Position numbers and translations under genes: made by a program. From the NCBI GenBank assembly GCA_946630765.1, contig CAMOZF010000013.1, forward strand, positions 1 to 13,841: a stretch of DNA of 13,841 nucleotides, in the 5' to 3' direction. The DNA is from an uncultured Lachnospiraceae bacterium (GTDB lineage: Bacteria > Bacillota_A > Clostridia > Lachnospirales > Lachnospiraceae). A model generated the notes under the pieces. That model did no database searches and was not told the origin of the DNA. It saw nothing but the letters and a program-made list of their open reading frames with translations. Positions 1 through 6,123 of this stretch are shown here, piece after piece. Position 1 is the stretch's first letter. Each line of letters starts with the position of its first letter.

Positions 1-677
1 AAAAGTGCGGGCTTCTCTGCGAATCGCGGGTTTTCCCCACAGACGTGGAGCCGGCGCTTTTCTTTGAGCGCTTCCTGGCGGTAAACGAAGATGACAGCGT
101 GGACGGAATCCTGATTCTGCAGCCGCTGCCCGCGGGCATCGACGGAAAGAAGCTCTTCTCCATGCTGAAGCCGGAAAAGGATATGGACTGCGCAAGTCCT
201 GTGAACCGGGAGAATTTATTTGAGGGAAAGGAAACCGTCTTCCCCTGTACACCGGAAGCGGTGCTTCAGATGCTCGACTGCGAGGGAATTGAGCTTCAGG
301 GAAAGCATGCGGTTGTGATCGGCCGTTCCATGGTAGTTGGAAAACCGCTTTCCATGATGCTTCTTCAGCGGAATGCGACGGTGACGATCTGTCATTCAAG
401 GACGCAGAACCTTCGTGAAATCGCACGGACTGCGGATATTCTGATCGCTGCTGTAGGGCGTCCGGAAATGATTGACGGAAGCTATGTGAAGGATGGCGCA
501 GTCGTTCTGGATGTCGGAATCAACATCAATGCCGAGGGACGCCTCGTCGGCGACTGCGCACCGGCCTCGATGGGTCAGGCGGCGCTTGTAAGTCCGGTCC
601 CCGGCGGCGTCGGCAGCGTGACCACCTCGGTTCTGGCGCTTCATACGGCGGAAGCCGCGAAAAGAAAGCGGGGCTGA
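1..677 (+). CDS. folD: Bifunctional methylenetetrahydrofolate dehydrogenase/cyclohydrolase FolD, 5' truncated
   Basis: The reading frame is open from base 3 at the left edge, so the gene starts outside the window; the GTG at 45 is internal. 224 residues are visible and roughly the first 55-60 of a FolD of about 280 are missing, including the catalytic Tyr and Lys. FolD interconverts 5,10-methylene- and 5,10-methenyl-tetrahydrofolate with NADP and hydrolyses methenyl- to 10-formyl-tetrahydrofolate in the cytoplasm. Visible marks are GILILQPLPAGID, PEKDMD (the Asp equivalent to E. coli D121 is kept), the dinucleotide-binding GRSMVVGKPLSMMLLQRNAT and the closing PVPGGVGSVTTSVL. The Gln equivalent to E. 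coli Q98 is Leu here, with a Gln one residue later. The dUTPase gene follows after 3 bases, so the two are very likely co-transcribed. Family assignment is firm; activity of this variant is inferred. Confidence 0.95.
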   Translation, partial: KCGLLCESRVFPTDVEPALFFERFLAVNEDDSVDGILILQPLPAGIDGKKLFSMLKPEKDMDCASPVNRENLFEGKETVFPCTPEAVLQMLDCEGIELQGKHAVVIGRSMVVGKPLSMMLLQRNATVTICHSRTQNLREIARTADILIAAVGRPEMIDGSYVKDGAVVLDVGININAEGRLVGDCAPASMGQAALVSPVPGGVGSVTTSVLALHTAEAAKRKRG

Positions 678-680
678 TCT

Positions 681-1112
681 ATGGAAATCGAGATACGTTA
701 TCTTTCGGACCGCATCGAACCGCTTCGCTACATCGACGGCAAATCAGACTGGATCGATCTGCGGGCTTCCGAAGAAATCAATATGAAGGCCGGGGAATTC
801 CGGCTGATTCCGCTGGGCGTCGCGATGAAGCTTCCTGAAGGATACGAGGCCTATGTCGTTTCCAGAAGCTCGCTTTACCGAAACTACGGCATTATCCAGG
901 CGAACAGCTTCGGCATCGTCGATGAAAGCTACTGCGGAGACAATGATGAATGGTTTTTCCCGGCGCTTGCGCTTCGGGACACAACCGTGCATGTCAATGA
1001 CCGGATCTGCCAGTTCCGGATCATGAAACATCAGCCGGAGATTTCCTTCACGGTGCGCGAGCATCTGGAGGGCGAGGACCGCGGCGGCTTTGGAACGACC
1101 GGTACGAACTGA
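681..1112 (+). CDS. dut: dUTP diphosphatase (trimeric dUTPase)
   Basis: 143 residues, the usual length of trimeric dUTPases. The enzyme hydrolyses dUTP to dUMP and pyrophosphate, keeping uracil out of DNA and supplying the thymidylate synthase substrate. All five family motifs are recognisable: WIDLRAS (residues 24-30), SRSSL (61-65, usually PRSGL), GIVDESYCGD with the catalytic-motif Asp at about 81, RICQFRI (108-114), and the glycine-rich C-terminal motif RGGFGTTG (134-141). The CGDNDEW extension after motif III is, as I remember it, common in Firmicutes and phage dUTPases; nothing else here suggests a phage. It begins 3 bases after the folD stop, and the end of folD carries purine-rich sequence that can serve as ribosome binding site. 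Both genes feed one-carbon and thymidylate metabolism. Transcription ends at the bidirectional hairpin just downstream. Confidence 0.93.
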   Translation: MEIEIRYLSDRIEPLRYIDGKSDWIDLRASEEINMKAGEFRLIPLGVAMKLPEGYEAYVVSRSSLYRNYGIIQANSFGIVDESYCGDNDEWFFPALALRDTTVHVNDRICQFRIMKHQPEISFTVREHLEGEDRGGFGTTGTN

Positions 1113-1134
1113 GACTTCGTTTTTTGAAAAATAT

Positions 1135-1188
1135 AAAAGACTCCTGAAAATCCAGAGACCTTGAAAGTTCTGGCTTCAGGAGTCTTTT
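1135..1188. terminator. Bidirectional intrinsic terminator between convergent genes
   Basis: A perfect 14-bp stem (1135-1148 with 1175-1188) whose loop contains a second 5-bp stem (1152-1156 with 1169-1173). The outer stem begins with four A and ends with four T, so each strand gives a hairpin followed by a U tract. It lies between the ends of dut (plus) and the UAP1-like gene (minus), the expected place for a shared terminator. Confidence 0.9.
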
Positions 1189-1207
1189 CATTCTTTTGTT
1201 GAAAAGC

Positions 1208-2434
1208 TTACAGAACGACGCCGTTTCTCTTGAGGAGCTCCCGGGCGGAGTCGACGGAATCGACGCCGTGGGGGTTCTTGATCGGGGCAAATTCGTATTC
1301 GCGGATGACCTCGTAGGGGAGGCAGCTTGAGAGAAGATGGATCATATCAAGCACGAGATACTCAAATTTATAGCCGTTCGGCGCTTCCGGATGCAGCGGT
1401 TCGCCGTCCTCTGAAAGGCAGGGGATCTTCTTCTCCACGATATGAATCGGGATCCGGTCATTCAGGATATCCACAAGCCGGTCCAAACGGAAGAGATAAT
1501 TCAGAATGACGCCGAAATTATACAGAAGATTGCCCTCGGCATCCCGAAGCTGGATCATATCGTCGGTCATTTCGTAGTATTCACAGATGGAGGGACGGCC
1601 GTCCTCGAGACACAGAACACCGACGCGCTCATTGGGATCGGCTTTGCGGACTACCTTTGCCGCGACGTCGCGGCCGGAATCGATCATGGCGCCGACGAAC
1701 GCGGGATCATTGATCCGCTGGCAGACGTTATCCACACCGAACACGGAAATGTACTCGATGCCTTTCTCCTGAAGCTCCGAAAGAAGGCCGGCGCGCGCAA
1801 GCGAGCTGAACCATCCGCCGTTGCCGTTCGGGGAGACCGCGATGCGGCCTTTGGATTCCATGAGGATCTTTCCGTCATAGCCGACACAGGGCGCCATATC
1901 CTGCGTAAAGAAACGCACATAATCCGGATTGTAGCCGAAATAATTTTTCTCGCGGAAGAAGGAGACCGTGTCCTCGTGATTCAGCTCCGAGGTCATGACA
2001 AGGAGCATGACGTAGTGTCCGGTTTTATGTACCACATCAAGGAGATTGTTGATCAGACACTCGAAAATGTACAGCTCTTGCGTGATGCCGACATTGTACA
2101 TGCCCTTCGGCTTGTCAAAACCGAGCCGGGTGCCCATGCCGCCGGCGAGAAGCACCGCCGCGGTCTTTTCGGCCTTCAGCGCCTCGATGCCTGTATTTTC
2201 ATAGGAACTGCGGTTTTTGTCGATTTCCGTAACCGTCAGCGCGCCAAGCGGAGAGAAAACGCCGCGTTTTTCCGTCTCTTCATTTTCCTTCAGAAGCTGC
2301 AGAAGCGAGAAATCAATCCCCTGAAGCTGCAGAAGAAGGGCGTTCTTTTCTTCTTCGGAAAGTTCGTCCCAGTACTTCAGAAGATGCTCCTGACCGTATT
2401 TTCCGAGAAGAGTAAGGGCTTCATCATAATTCAT
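1208..2434 (-). CDS. UAP1-like UDP-sugar pyrophosphorylase (UDPGP family)
   Basis: 408 residues. The family joins UTP and a sugar 1-phosphate to give a UDP-sugar and pyrophosphate in the cytoplasm. The nucleotide-binding signature LAGGMGTRLG (96-105) is followed by PKG (109-111). SPNGNGG (201-207), the GVDN stretch (233-236), FEYLVLD (about 357-363) and EFAPIKN (about 381-387) match the order of motifs in eukaryotic UDP-N-acetylglucosamine pyrophosphorylase, and the N-terminal GQEHLLKYWDELSEEEK also resembles UAP1. This is the UAP1/UDPGP type, not bacterial GlmU or GalU. The likely substrate is a hexosamine or hexose 1-phosphate; GlcNAc-1-P is the first guess but the sequence does not settle it. 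An AAGGAG site (2443-2448 on plus coordinates) sits 8 bases before the ATG, fixing the start. It is transcribed divergently from pfkA. Confidence 0.88.
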   Translation of the reverse strand: MNYDEALTLLGKYGQEHLLKYWDELSEEEKNALLLQLQGIDFSLLQLLKENEETEKRGVFSPLGALTVTEIDKNRSSYENTGIEALKAEKTAAVLLAGGMGTRLGFDKPKGMYNVGITQELYIFECLINNLLDVVHKTGHYVMLLVMTSELNHEDTVSFFREKNYFGYNPDYVRFFTQDMAPCVGYDGKILMESKGRIAVSPNGNGGWFSSLARAGLLSELQEKGIEYISVFGVDNVCQRINDPAFVGAMIDSGRDVAAKVVRKADPNERVGVLCLEDGRPSICEYYEMTDDMIQLRDAEGNLLYNFGVILNYLFRLDRLVDILNDRIPIHIVEKKIPCLSEDGEPLHPEAPNGYKFEYLVLDMIHLLSSCLPYEVIREYEFAPIKNPHGVDSVDSARELLKRNGVVL

Positions 2435-2490
2435 ACCGGATTCTCCTTTTTGCCGGAGCAGTATTTTTGCAGCGGCAGTTTGATACGCTT

Positions 2491-2519
2491 AGTATAGCAG
2501 AAATTTTATCAAAAAACAA
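2491..2519 (-). promoter_or_regulatory. Sigma-A type promoter of the UAP1-like gene
   Basis: Read on the minus strand: -35 TTGTTT (2519-2514), 17-base spacer, -10 TATACT (2496-2491). The expected start is near 2484, about 50 bases before the ATG at 2434. The -35 lies inside the spacer of the inverted repeat at 2504-2529. Confidence 0.7.
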
Positions 2520-2529
2520 CTTGATAAAA
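2504..2529. promoter_or_regulatory. Perfect 9-bp inverted repeat between divergent promoters, candidate operator
   Basis: TTTTATCAA (2504-2512), 8-base spacer, TTGATAAAA (2521-2529). The repeat lies between the -10 boxes of two divergent genes; its right arm contains the pfkA -35 and its spacer contains most of the UAP1-like -35. The symmetry and placement fit a dimeric regulator that would affect both genes. No known operator consensus was recognised: it is not a cre site or a Rex site. Function is inferred from position only. Confidence 0.5.
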
Positions 2530-2549
2530 ATAAGATTATGCTGTAAGAT
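2521..2549 (+). promoter_or_regulatory. Sigma-A type promoter of pfkA
   Basis: -35 TTGATA (2521-2526), 17-base spacer, -10 TAAGAT (2544-2549), predicted start near 2556. A start there leaves about 54 bases of leader to the ATG at 2610 and argues against translation from the earlier in-frame ATG at 2565. Confidence 0.75.
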
Positions 2550-2609
2550 GTATCTGAACTGTGCATGTTGTGTGCAACTGTGCAGACGTTTTTTGTTTTG
2601 GAGGATGAC

Positions 2610-3593
2610 ATGGCGAACGAAGGTAAGCTGAAAACAATCGGAGTACTTACAAGCGGCGGTGACGCGCCGGGCATGAACGCTGCAATCCGTGCGGTGGTAA
2701 GAAGTGCGCTTTCCCAGGGGCTGAATGTCAAAGGCATCGAGCGCGGATACGCGGGACTTCTGAATGAAGAGATTCACGATATGAAGTCGTCGGACGTTTC
2801 GGATATTATCCAGCGCGGCGGCACCATTCTGTATACCGCCCGCTGTATGGAATTTATGACCGAAGAAGGTCAGAGAGAGGGCGCGGAGATCTGCCGCAAG
2901 CATGGGATTGACGGGATTGTGGTAATCGGCGGCGACGGTTCCTACCGCGGTGCCGGAAAGCTTGCCGCGCATGGCATCAATACGATCGGTGTGCCCGGAA
3001 CGATTGACCTGGATATCGCATCGACCGAGTATTCGATCGGTTTTGATACGGCTGTCAATACGGCAATGGAAGCCATCGACAAGATCCGTGATACTTCCTC
3101 GTCGCATGAGCGCTGCTCGGTCATCGAGGTTATGGGCCGTTCGGCGGGCTACATCGCGATCTGCTGCGGCATTGCCACGGGATCTGACGACATCCTGCTT
3201 CCCGAGACCTATGACGGCAATGAGCAGGCGATTATCGATCATTTGCTGAATAACCGGAAGGTCGGCAAGAAGCACCATCTGATCATCAACGCGGAGGGCA
3301 TCGGCCATTCGGCGACACTCGCGAAGCACATCGAGGAAGCAACGGGCGTCGAGTCCAGAGCAACCATCCTCGGCTATCTGCAGCGCGGCGGCTCGCCGTC
3401 CTGCCGTGACCGTTTCCTGGCTTCACTTATGGGATCGGCAGCGGTGGATCTTCTTCTGCAGGGCAAATCCAACCGCGTGGTCGGCATGAAGAACGGCAAG
3501 GTTGTGGATTACGATCTGGATGAAGCGCTTGCGATGACAAAGACAATTTCGAGTGACTGGATACGGATTTCCAAGCTCCTTCTGAGAAGATAA
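2610..3593 (+). CDS. pfkA: ATP-dependent 6-phosphofructokinase
   Basis: 327 residues, close to the 320 of E. coli PfkA. It phosphorylates fructose 6-phosphate to fructose 1,6-bisphosphate, the committed glycolytic step. Seen in order: GVLTSGGDAPGMNAAIRAVVR (11-31, ATP phosphate site), GGDGS (107-111), PGTIDLD (129-135, catalytic Asp133), MGRSAGY (175-181) and GYLQRGG (255-261). Gly in GGDGS and Gly before TID point to ATP rather than pyrophosphate as donor. Where most family members have TIDND this one has TIDLD, a Leu next to the catalytic Asp. I chose ATG 2610 because GGAGG lies 5 bases before it and homology begins there; an in-frame ATG at 2565 has no ribosome site and lies about 9 bases from the predicted transcript start. 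An RNA methyltransferase gene follows 68 bases later on the same strand. Confidence 0.95.
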   Translation: MANEGKLKTIGVLTSGGDAPGMNAAIRAVVRSALSQGLNVKGIERGYAGLLNEEIHDMKSSDVSDIIQRGGTILYTARCMEFMTEEGQREGAEICRKHGIDGIVVIGGDGSYRGAGKLAAHGINTIGVPGTIDLDIASTEYSIGFDTAVNTAMEAIDKIRDTSSSHERCSVIEVMGRSAGYIAICCGIATGSDDILLPETYDGNEQAIIDHLLNNRKVGKKHHLIINAEGIGHSATLAKHIEEATGVESRATILGYLQRGGSPSCRDRFLASLMGSAAVDLLLQGKSNRVVGMKNGKVVDYDLDEALAMTKTISSDWIRISKLLLRR

Positions 3594-3618
3594 GGATATA
3601 GAAGACGGGACGAAAGAT

Positions 3619-3644
3619 CAGGCGGGGGCAACACCGCCTGTTTT
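3619..3644 (+). terminator. Weak terminator-like hairpin between pfkA and the methyltransferase gene
   Basis: CAGGCGG (3619-3625) pairs with CCGCCTG (3634-3640), giving a 7-bp GC-rich stem with an 8-base loop, followed by TTTT. The U tract is short, so partial termination or 3'-end protection of pfkA mRNA is more likely than full termination. The next gene has no evident promoter of its own. Confidence 0.5.
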
Positions 3645-3661
3645 GAAAAGGAAAGGGGGTC

Positions 3662-4453
3662 ATGAATCAGCTGGAGAAAAATATCATCAGGTGGCAGAGA
3701 AAGCCTTCGGAGCGAAAAAAAGACGGTGTCTTTATCGTGGAAGGCATCAAAATGGCGCTGGAGGTTCCGGTGGAGCGGCTGGAGGCCGTTGTGGTTTCAG
3801 ACAGCTTCATCAAGGAAAACCGCTTCCGGATCGCCGGTCTGGAGAAGGCCTGCAAAAGGGAAAAAGGCATTCGCTTTGAGTGTATTCCGGACAGTGATTA
3901 CAAGAGGCTGTCGGACACCAAGACGCCGCAGGGTATTCTGGCGGTTCTTAAGGCCTATGACTATACGCCCGAGGAAATCCTCCGGGAAGAGAACGGCTTT
4001 TATGTTTTCCTGGAGAATCTGCAGGATCCGGGAAATCTCGGCACGATCATCCGCTCCGCGGAAGCCGCGGGCTGCTCGGGCGTCATCCTGAACGAAAACA
4101 GTGTGGATCCGTATAATCCGAAGGTGATCCGCGCGACGATGGGGTCCTTTTTCCGCGTGAAATTTGCAGTGACGCCGGATCTTAGGAGCCTGATCCGGGA
4201 TTTCAGAGAAGACGGCGGAACGGTCTATGCGGCGCATTTACAGGGAAGTGTGCCCTACGATCAGGCTGATTACCGGAAAAAATGCGCGGTCATGATCGGA
4301 AATGAATCCAAGGGCCTTTCGGACGCGCTGACCGAAGCCGCGGATCTTCGCGTGCACATCCCGATGAAGGGAAAGGTGGAGTCCTTGAATGCCGCGATGG
4401 CGGCGACGATCCTGATGTTTGAGTCGATGCGGCAGCGAAAAACAACGGACTGA
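3662..4453 (+). CDS. SpoU/TrmH-family RNA 2'-O-methyltransferase
   Basis: 263 residues. The family transfers methyl from S-adenosylmethionine to a ribose 2'-OH of rRNA or tRNA, usually as a knotted SPOUT dimer. An N-terminal RNA-binding domain (about 5-95, with VFIVEGIKMALE) is followed by the SPOUT domain (about 112-258). Motif 1 is NLQDPGNLGTIIRSAEAAG (119-137) with the catalytic-type Asn119 and Arg131; motif 2 is MIGNESKGLS (211-220); motif 3 is IPMKGKVESLNAAMAA (233-248), where the trefoil knot binds the cofactor. Length and layout fit the RlmB/TsnR-like branch, but target RNA and base cannot be read from sequence, so no symbol is given. The ATG follows a G-rich site (3655-3659). It probably depends on read-through from pfkA. 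Confidence 0.9.
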   Translation: MNQLEKNIIRWQRKPSERKKDGVFIVEGIKMALEVPVERLEAVVVSDSFIKENRFRIAGLEKACKREKGIRFECIPDSDYKRLSDTKTPQGILAVLKAYDYTPEEILREENGFYVFLENLQDPGNLGTIIRSAEAAGCSGVILNENSVDPYNPKVIRATMGSFFRVKFAVTPDLRSLIRDFREDGGTVYAAHLQGSVPYDQADYRKKCAVMIGNESKGLSDALTEAADLRVHIPMKGKVESLNAAMAATILMFESMRQRKTTD

Positions 4454-4486
4454 TTCTGCCGAAAAACCGCCCGAAATCCGGCATGC

Positions 4487-4515
4487 TTGACAAAAATTGT
4501 GAATTGTGTTAAGAT
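4487..4515 (+). promoter_or_regulatory. Sigma-A type promoter of the SH3b-3D lipoprotein gene
   Basis: Consensus -35 TTGACA (4487-4492), 17-base spacer, -10 TAAGAT (4510-4515). Predicted start near 4522, giving a leader of about 58 AT-rich bases before the ATG at 4580. This separates the gene from the methyltransferase gene upstream; no convincing terminator is seen between the two. Confidence 0.8.
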
Positions 4516-4519
4516 CTTT

Positions 4520-4536
4520 TGTAATAATTTCGTAAC
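4520..4536 (+). promoter_or_regulatory. WalR-like direct repeat over the transcription start
   Basis: TGTAAT (4520-4525), 5 bases, CGTAAC (4531-4536). This matches the WalR/YycF box of low-GC Firmicutes (TGTWAH, 5 bases, TGTWAH, recalled) at 11 of 12 defined positions. A further lone half-site TGTAAA lies at 4551-4556. The gene downstream encodes a 3D-domain envelope protein, a class WalR controls in Bacillus. A box just downstream of the -10 would fit repression. The motif is short and the region AT-rich, so chance is possible. Confidence 0.35.
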
Positions 4537-4579
4537 AACCGAAGAGAGTTTGTAAATAAATATATACGGAGGAATCTGA

Positions 4580-5920
4580 ATGCTGAGGAAATTGCGTTAC
4601 GCTGCAGCGATTCTGTGTGGCTCTGCGATCTTTACCGCCGCTGCACTTTCGGCCTGCAATCGTCCCGCAAATGACACAACGGACGATCCTGGCGTGCGAA
4701 GTGAGACAGAATCGGAAGGCGGCGATATCGGAAAAAGGGAGTCTGAACCGGGGGATGATGACGAGGACCCTGCCCCAGAAAGCAGGGCCGAAGAGACGGA
4801 AGTGACTTCTTCGGAAGAAACGTCCGGGGAAACGGAGAGCACGGAGGAACCGACGGAGGAAAGCGAGGATCCGGAAAGTCTCACGGGACTTCGGAAGTAT
4901 TTCCAGAACAAGCTGATCGTCAACACCGAAAAAGCTTCTCTTTACCTGAATGTCCGCGAGGAGCCGGATGACGACAGCAAAATCCTTTCCGTGCTTTACC
5001 CGAACGACATCGCAAGCTATATCGGAAAGGACGGAAACTGGTATGAAATTGAGCGTGAGGGATATACCGGTTACGTCAATGCTTCTTATGTGTACACCGA
5101 CCGTGAAGCCTATGAGCACATGGTGGACTGCGTGGCTTACGCGGCGATGGTTCAGAACTATGAATCCTATCTCTATGCCGTACCGGATGCGACGACGGAA
5201 ATTATTCTCTGCGCCCATAAAAGTGACGCCTTCCGTCTGAAGGGAATTTCCGGCGGCTTCTATGAGGTGGAGGTCAGCTCGGAGCTGTACGACACCCTGT
5301 TCATGCCGATGGACGATGCAATTATTTACTATCTGTTTCTCGGACAGGGCAATGACAATGAACTTTCGGATCATGACGAAGCGTTTTTCGGAACGCTGGA
5401 GGTCGAACAGAATCTCACAAGGTCGGAGGAGCTGATCGAGGAATACGCGCAGGACCTGCAGGAGTATATGGATTATCTGGCGTCTTCCGAGGCGGAGTCC
5501 TATGCCGCGGAACAGGCCTATATTGCGGCGAGCCGTGCCGCGCAGCAGCAGGCTGCGGAAGCGGCGAGACAGTCGGTGTCATCGGTGGCGGCGGAGGCCA
5601 AAAACTCCGGCGACGCCCAGTATCTCGGGCGTTTCCTGATCACGCATTACTGTCACTGCCAGATCTGCTGCGGCGTCTGGGGCTCAAACGATCCGAATTA
5701 TCAGGCCTACGGCGAATCGGGCATCCGGCTTCAGAGCGACTATACCGTCGCGGTGAATTCCGGCCAGATTCCTTTTGGCACGCGGCTTCTGATCAACGGA
5801 AAGGAATATATTACGGCCGATACCGGCGCGCTGCCGAACAGTATTGATATTTACCGGCAGCATCATGCGGACGCACTGGCCGGAGGTGCCTACTACGCGG
5901 ATGTCTATGTGCTTCCGTAA
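4580..5920 (+). CDS. Lipoprotein with SH3b domain, coiled coil and C-terminal 3D domain
   Basis: 446 residues. Residues 1-25 form a signal peptide ending in the lipobox LSAC, with Cys26 the predicted lipidated residue. Residues 31-100 are an acidic Ser/Thr/Glu linker of the kind that spans cell wall. An SH3b domain covers about 112-172 (SLYLNVREEPD...GNWYEIEREGYTGYVNASYVY), followed by a weaker SH3b-like repeat to about 255, an Ala/Glu/Gln-rich coiled coil (about 262-342) and a 3D domain (347-446). The 3D domain has the CHCQICCG cluster (358-365), IPFGTRLLING, ADTG (Asp414) and IDIY (Asp423); the first of the three Asp residues naming the domain is Asn393. 3D domains share a fold with lytic transglycosylase catalytic domains, so a peptidoglycan-binding and possibly wall-cleaving role outside the membrane is inferred. 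GGAGG (4568-4572) fixes the ATG. It is transcribed alone between its own promoter and terminator. Confidence 0.88.
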   Translation: MLRKLRYAAAILCGSAIFTAAALSACNRPANDTTDDPGVRSETESEGGDIGKRESEPGDDDEDPAPESRAEETEVTSSEETSGETESTEEPTEESEDPESLTGLRKYFQNKLIVNTEKASLYLNVREEPDDDSKILSVLYPNDIASYIGKDGNWYEIEREGYTGYVNASYVYTDREAYEHMVDCVAYAAMVQNYESYLYAVPDATTEIILCAHKSDAFRLKGISGGFYEVEVSSELYDTLFMPMDDAIIYYLFLGQGNDNELSDHDEAFFGTLEVEQNLTRSEELIEEYAQDLQEYMDYLASSEAESYAAEQAYIAASRAAQQQAAEAARQSVSSVAAEAKNSGDAQYLGRFLITHYCHCQICCGVWGSNDPNYQAYGESGIRLQSDYTVAVNSGQIPFGTRLLINGKEYITADTGALPNSIDIYRQHHADALAGGAYYADVYVLP

Positions 5921-5974
5921 AAGATCGGGGATGTTCTCAGGGCGCATTTTTCTGGGAACACCCCCGGTCTTTTT
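5919..5974 (+). terminator. Strong intrinsic terminator after the lipoprotein gene
   Basis: 5919-5940 pairs with 5952-5973 in a 22-bp stem with one A-C mismatch and two G-U pairs, an 11-base loop and a T run at the 3' end. The stem begins within the stop codon of the gene. The A run on the 5' side means it could also work on the other strand, although no minus-strand gene ends there. Confidence 0.88.
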
Positions 5975-6021
5975 GCCTGACCTCTGTGCACATGATCCCG
6001 CGGCTGTAAAGAAAGTCTGAA

Positions 6022-6047
6022 TTTTCTGTGTATTCTGTGACAGAAAA
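6022..6047. repeat. Inverted and direct repeat over the -35 of the four-gene operon
   Basis: TTTTCTGT (6022-6029) and ACAGAAAA (6040-6047) form a perfect 8-bp inverted repeat with a 10-base spacer. Within it TTCTGTG occurs twice with a 9-base period (6024-6030 and 6033-6039). The unit covers the predicted -35, so it is a plausible operator; no known regulator was recognised. Confidence 0.4.
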
Positions 6048-6065
6048 GAAGAGATGTGCTATACT
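6037..6065 (+). promoter_or_regulatory. Promoter of the zinc-ribbon/DUF5685/J-protein/deacetylase-like operon
   Basis: -35 GTGACA (6037-6042), 17-base spacer, -10 TATACT (6060-6065), predicted start near 6072. It lies between the upstream terminator and the first gene of the operon at 6124. Confidence 0.7.
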
Positions 6066-6078
6066 TTAGCCTGATATA

Positions 6079-6101
6079 TGTCATTCCGCCTCGGGATGAC
6101 A
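6079..6101 (+). promoter_or_regulatory. Leader hairpin in the 5' UTR of the four-gene operon
   Basis: TGTCATTCCG (6079-6088) pairs with CGGGATGACA (6092-6101), a 10-bp stem with one G-U pair and a 3-base loop. It lies a few bases after the predicted transcript start and 12 bases before the purine-rich ribosome site. It has no U tract, so it is not a terminator; an mRNA-stabilising 5' hairpin or a DNA operator are both possible. Confidence 0.45.
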
Positions 6102-6123
6102 AAGGAAGGCTTTGAGGTAGATC

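Noticed and set aside
45..47. GTG as start of folD
   Set aside because: The frame is open upstream to the window edge and the residues before it (KCGLLCESRVFP) continue FolD-like sequence, so the true start is outside.
1442..2497. Long open frame on the plus strand opposite the UAP1-like gene
   Set aside because: It is antisense to a gene with clear family motifs, has no convincing ribosome site and its product resembles nothing known.
2565..2609. Upstream ATG of pfkA at 2565
   Set aside because: No ribosome site, only about 9 bases from the predicted transcript start, and the extra residues are not PFK-like; ATG 2610 has GGAGG.
2424..3329. Long minus-strand open frame over pfkA and the divergent promoter region
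   Set aside because: It is the shadow of pfkA, would run through both promoters and into the UAP1-like gene, and shows no protein family features.
4457..4483. TGCCG/CGGCA hairpin after the methyltransferase gene as terminator
   Set aside because: Only 5 bp with a 17-base loop and no T run; it also sits directly before the -35 of the next promoter.
4238..5374. Minus-strand open frame across the methyltransferase end and the lipoprotein gene
   Set aside because: It crosses a strong plus-strand promoter and two supported genes and has no family features.
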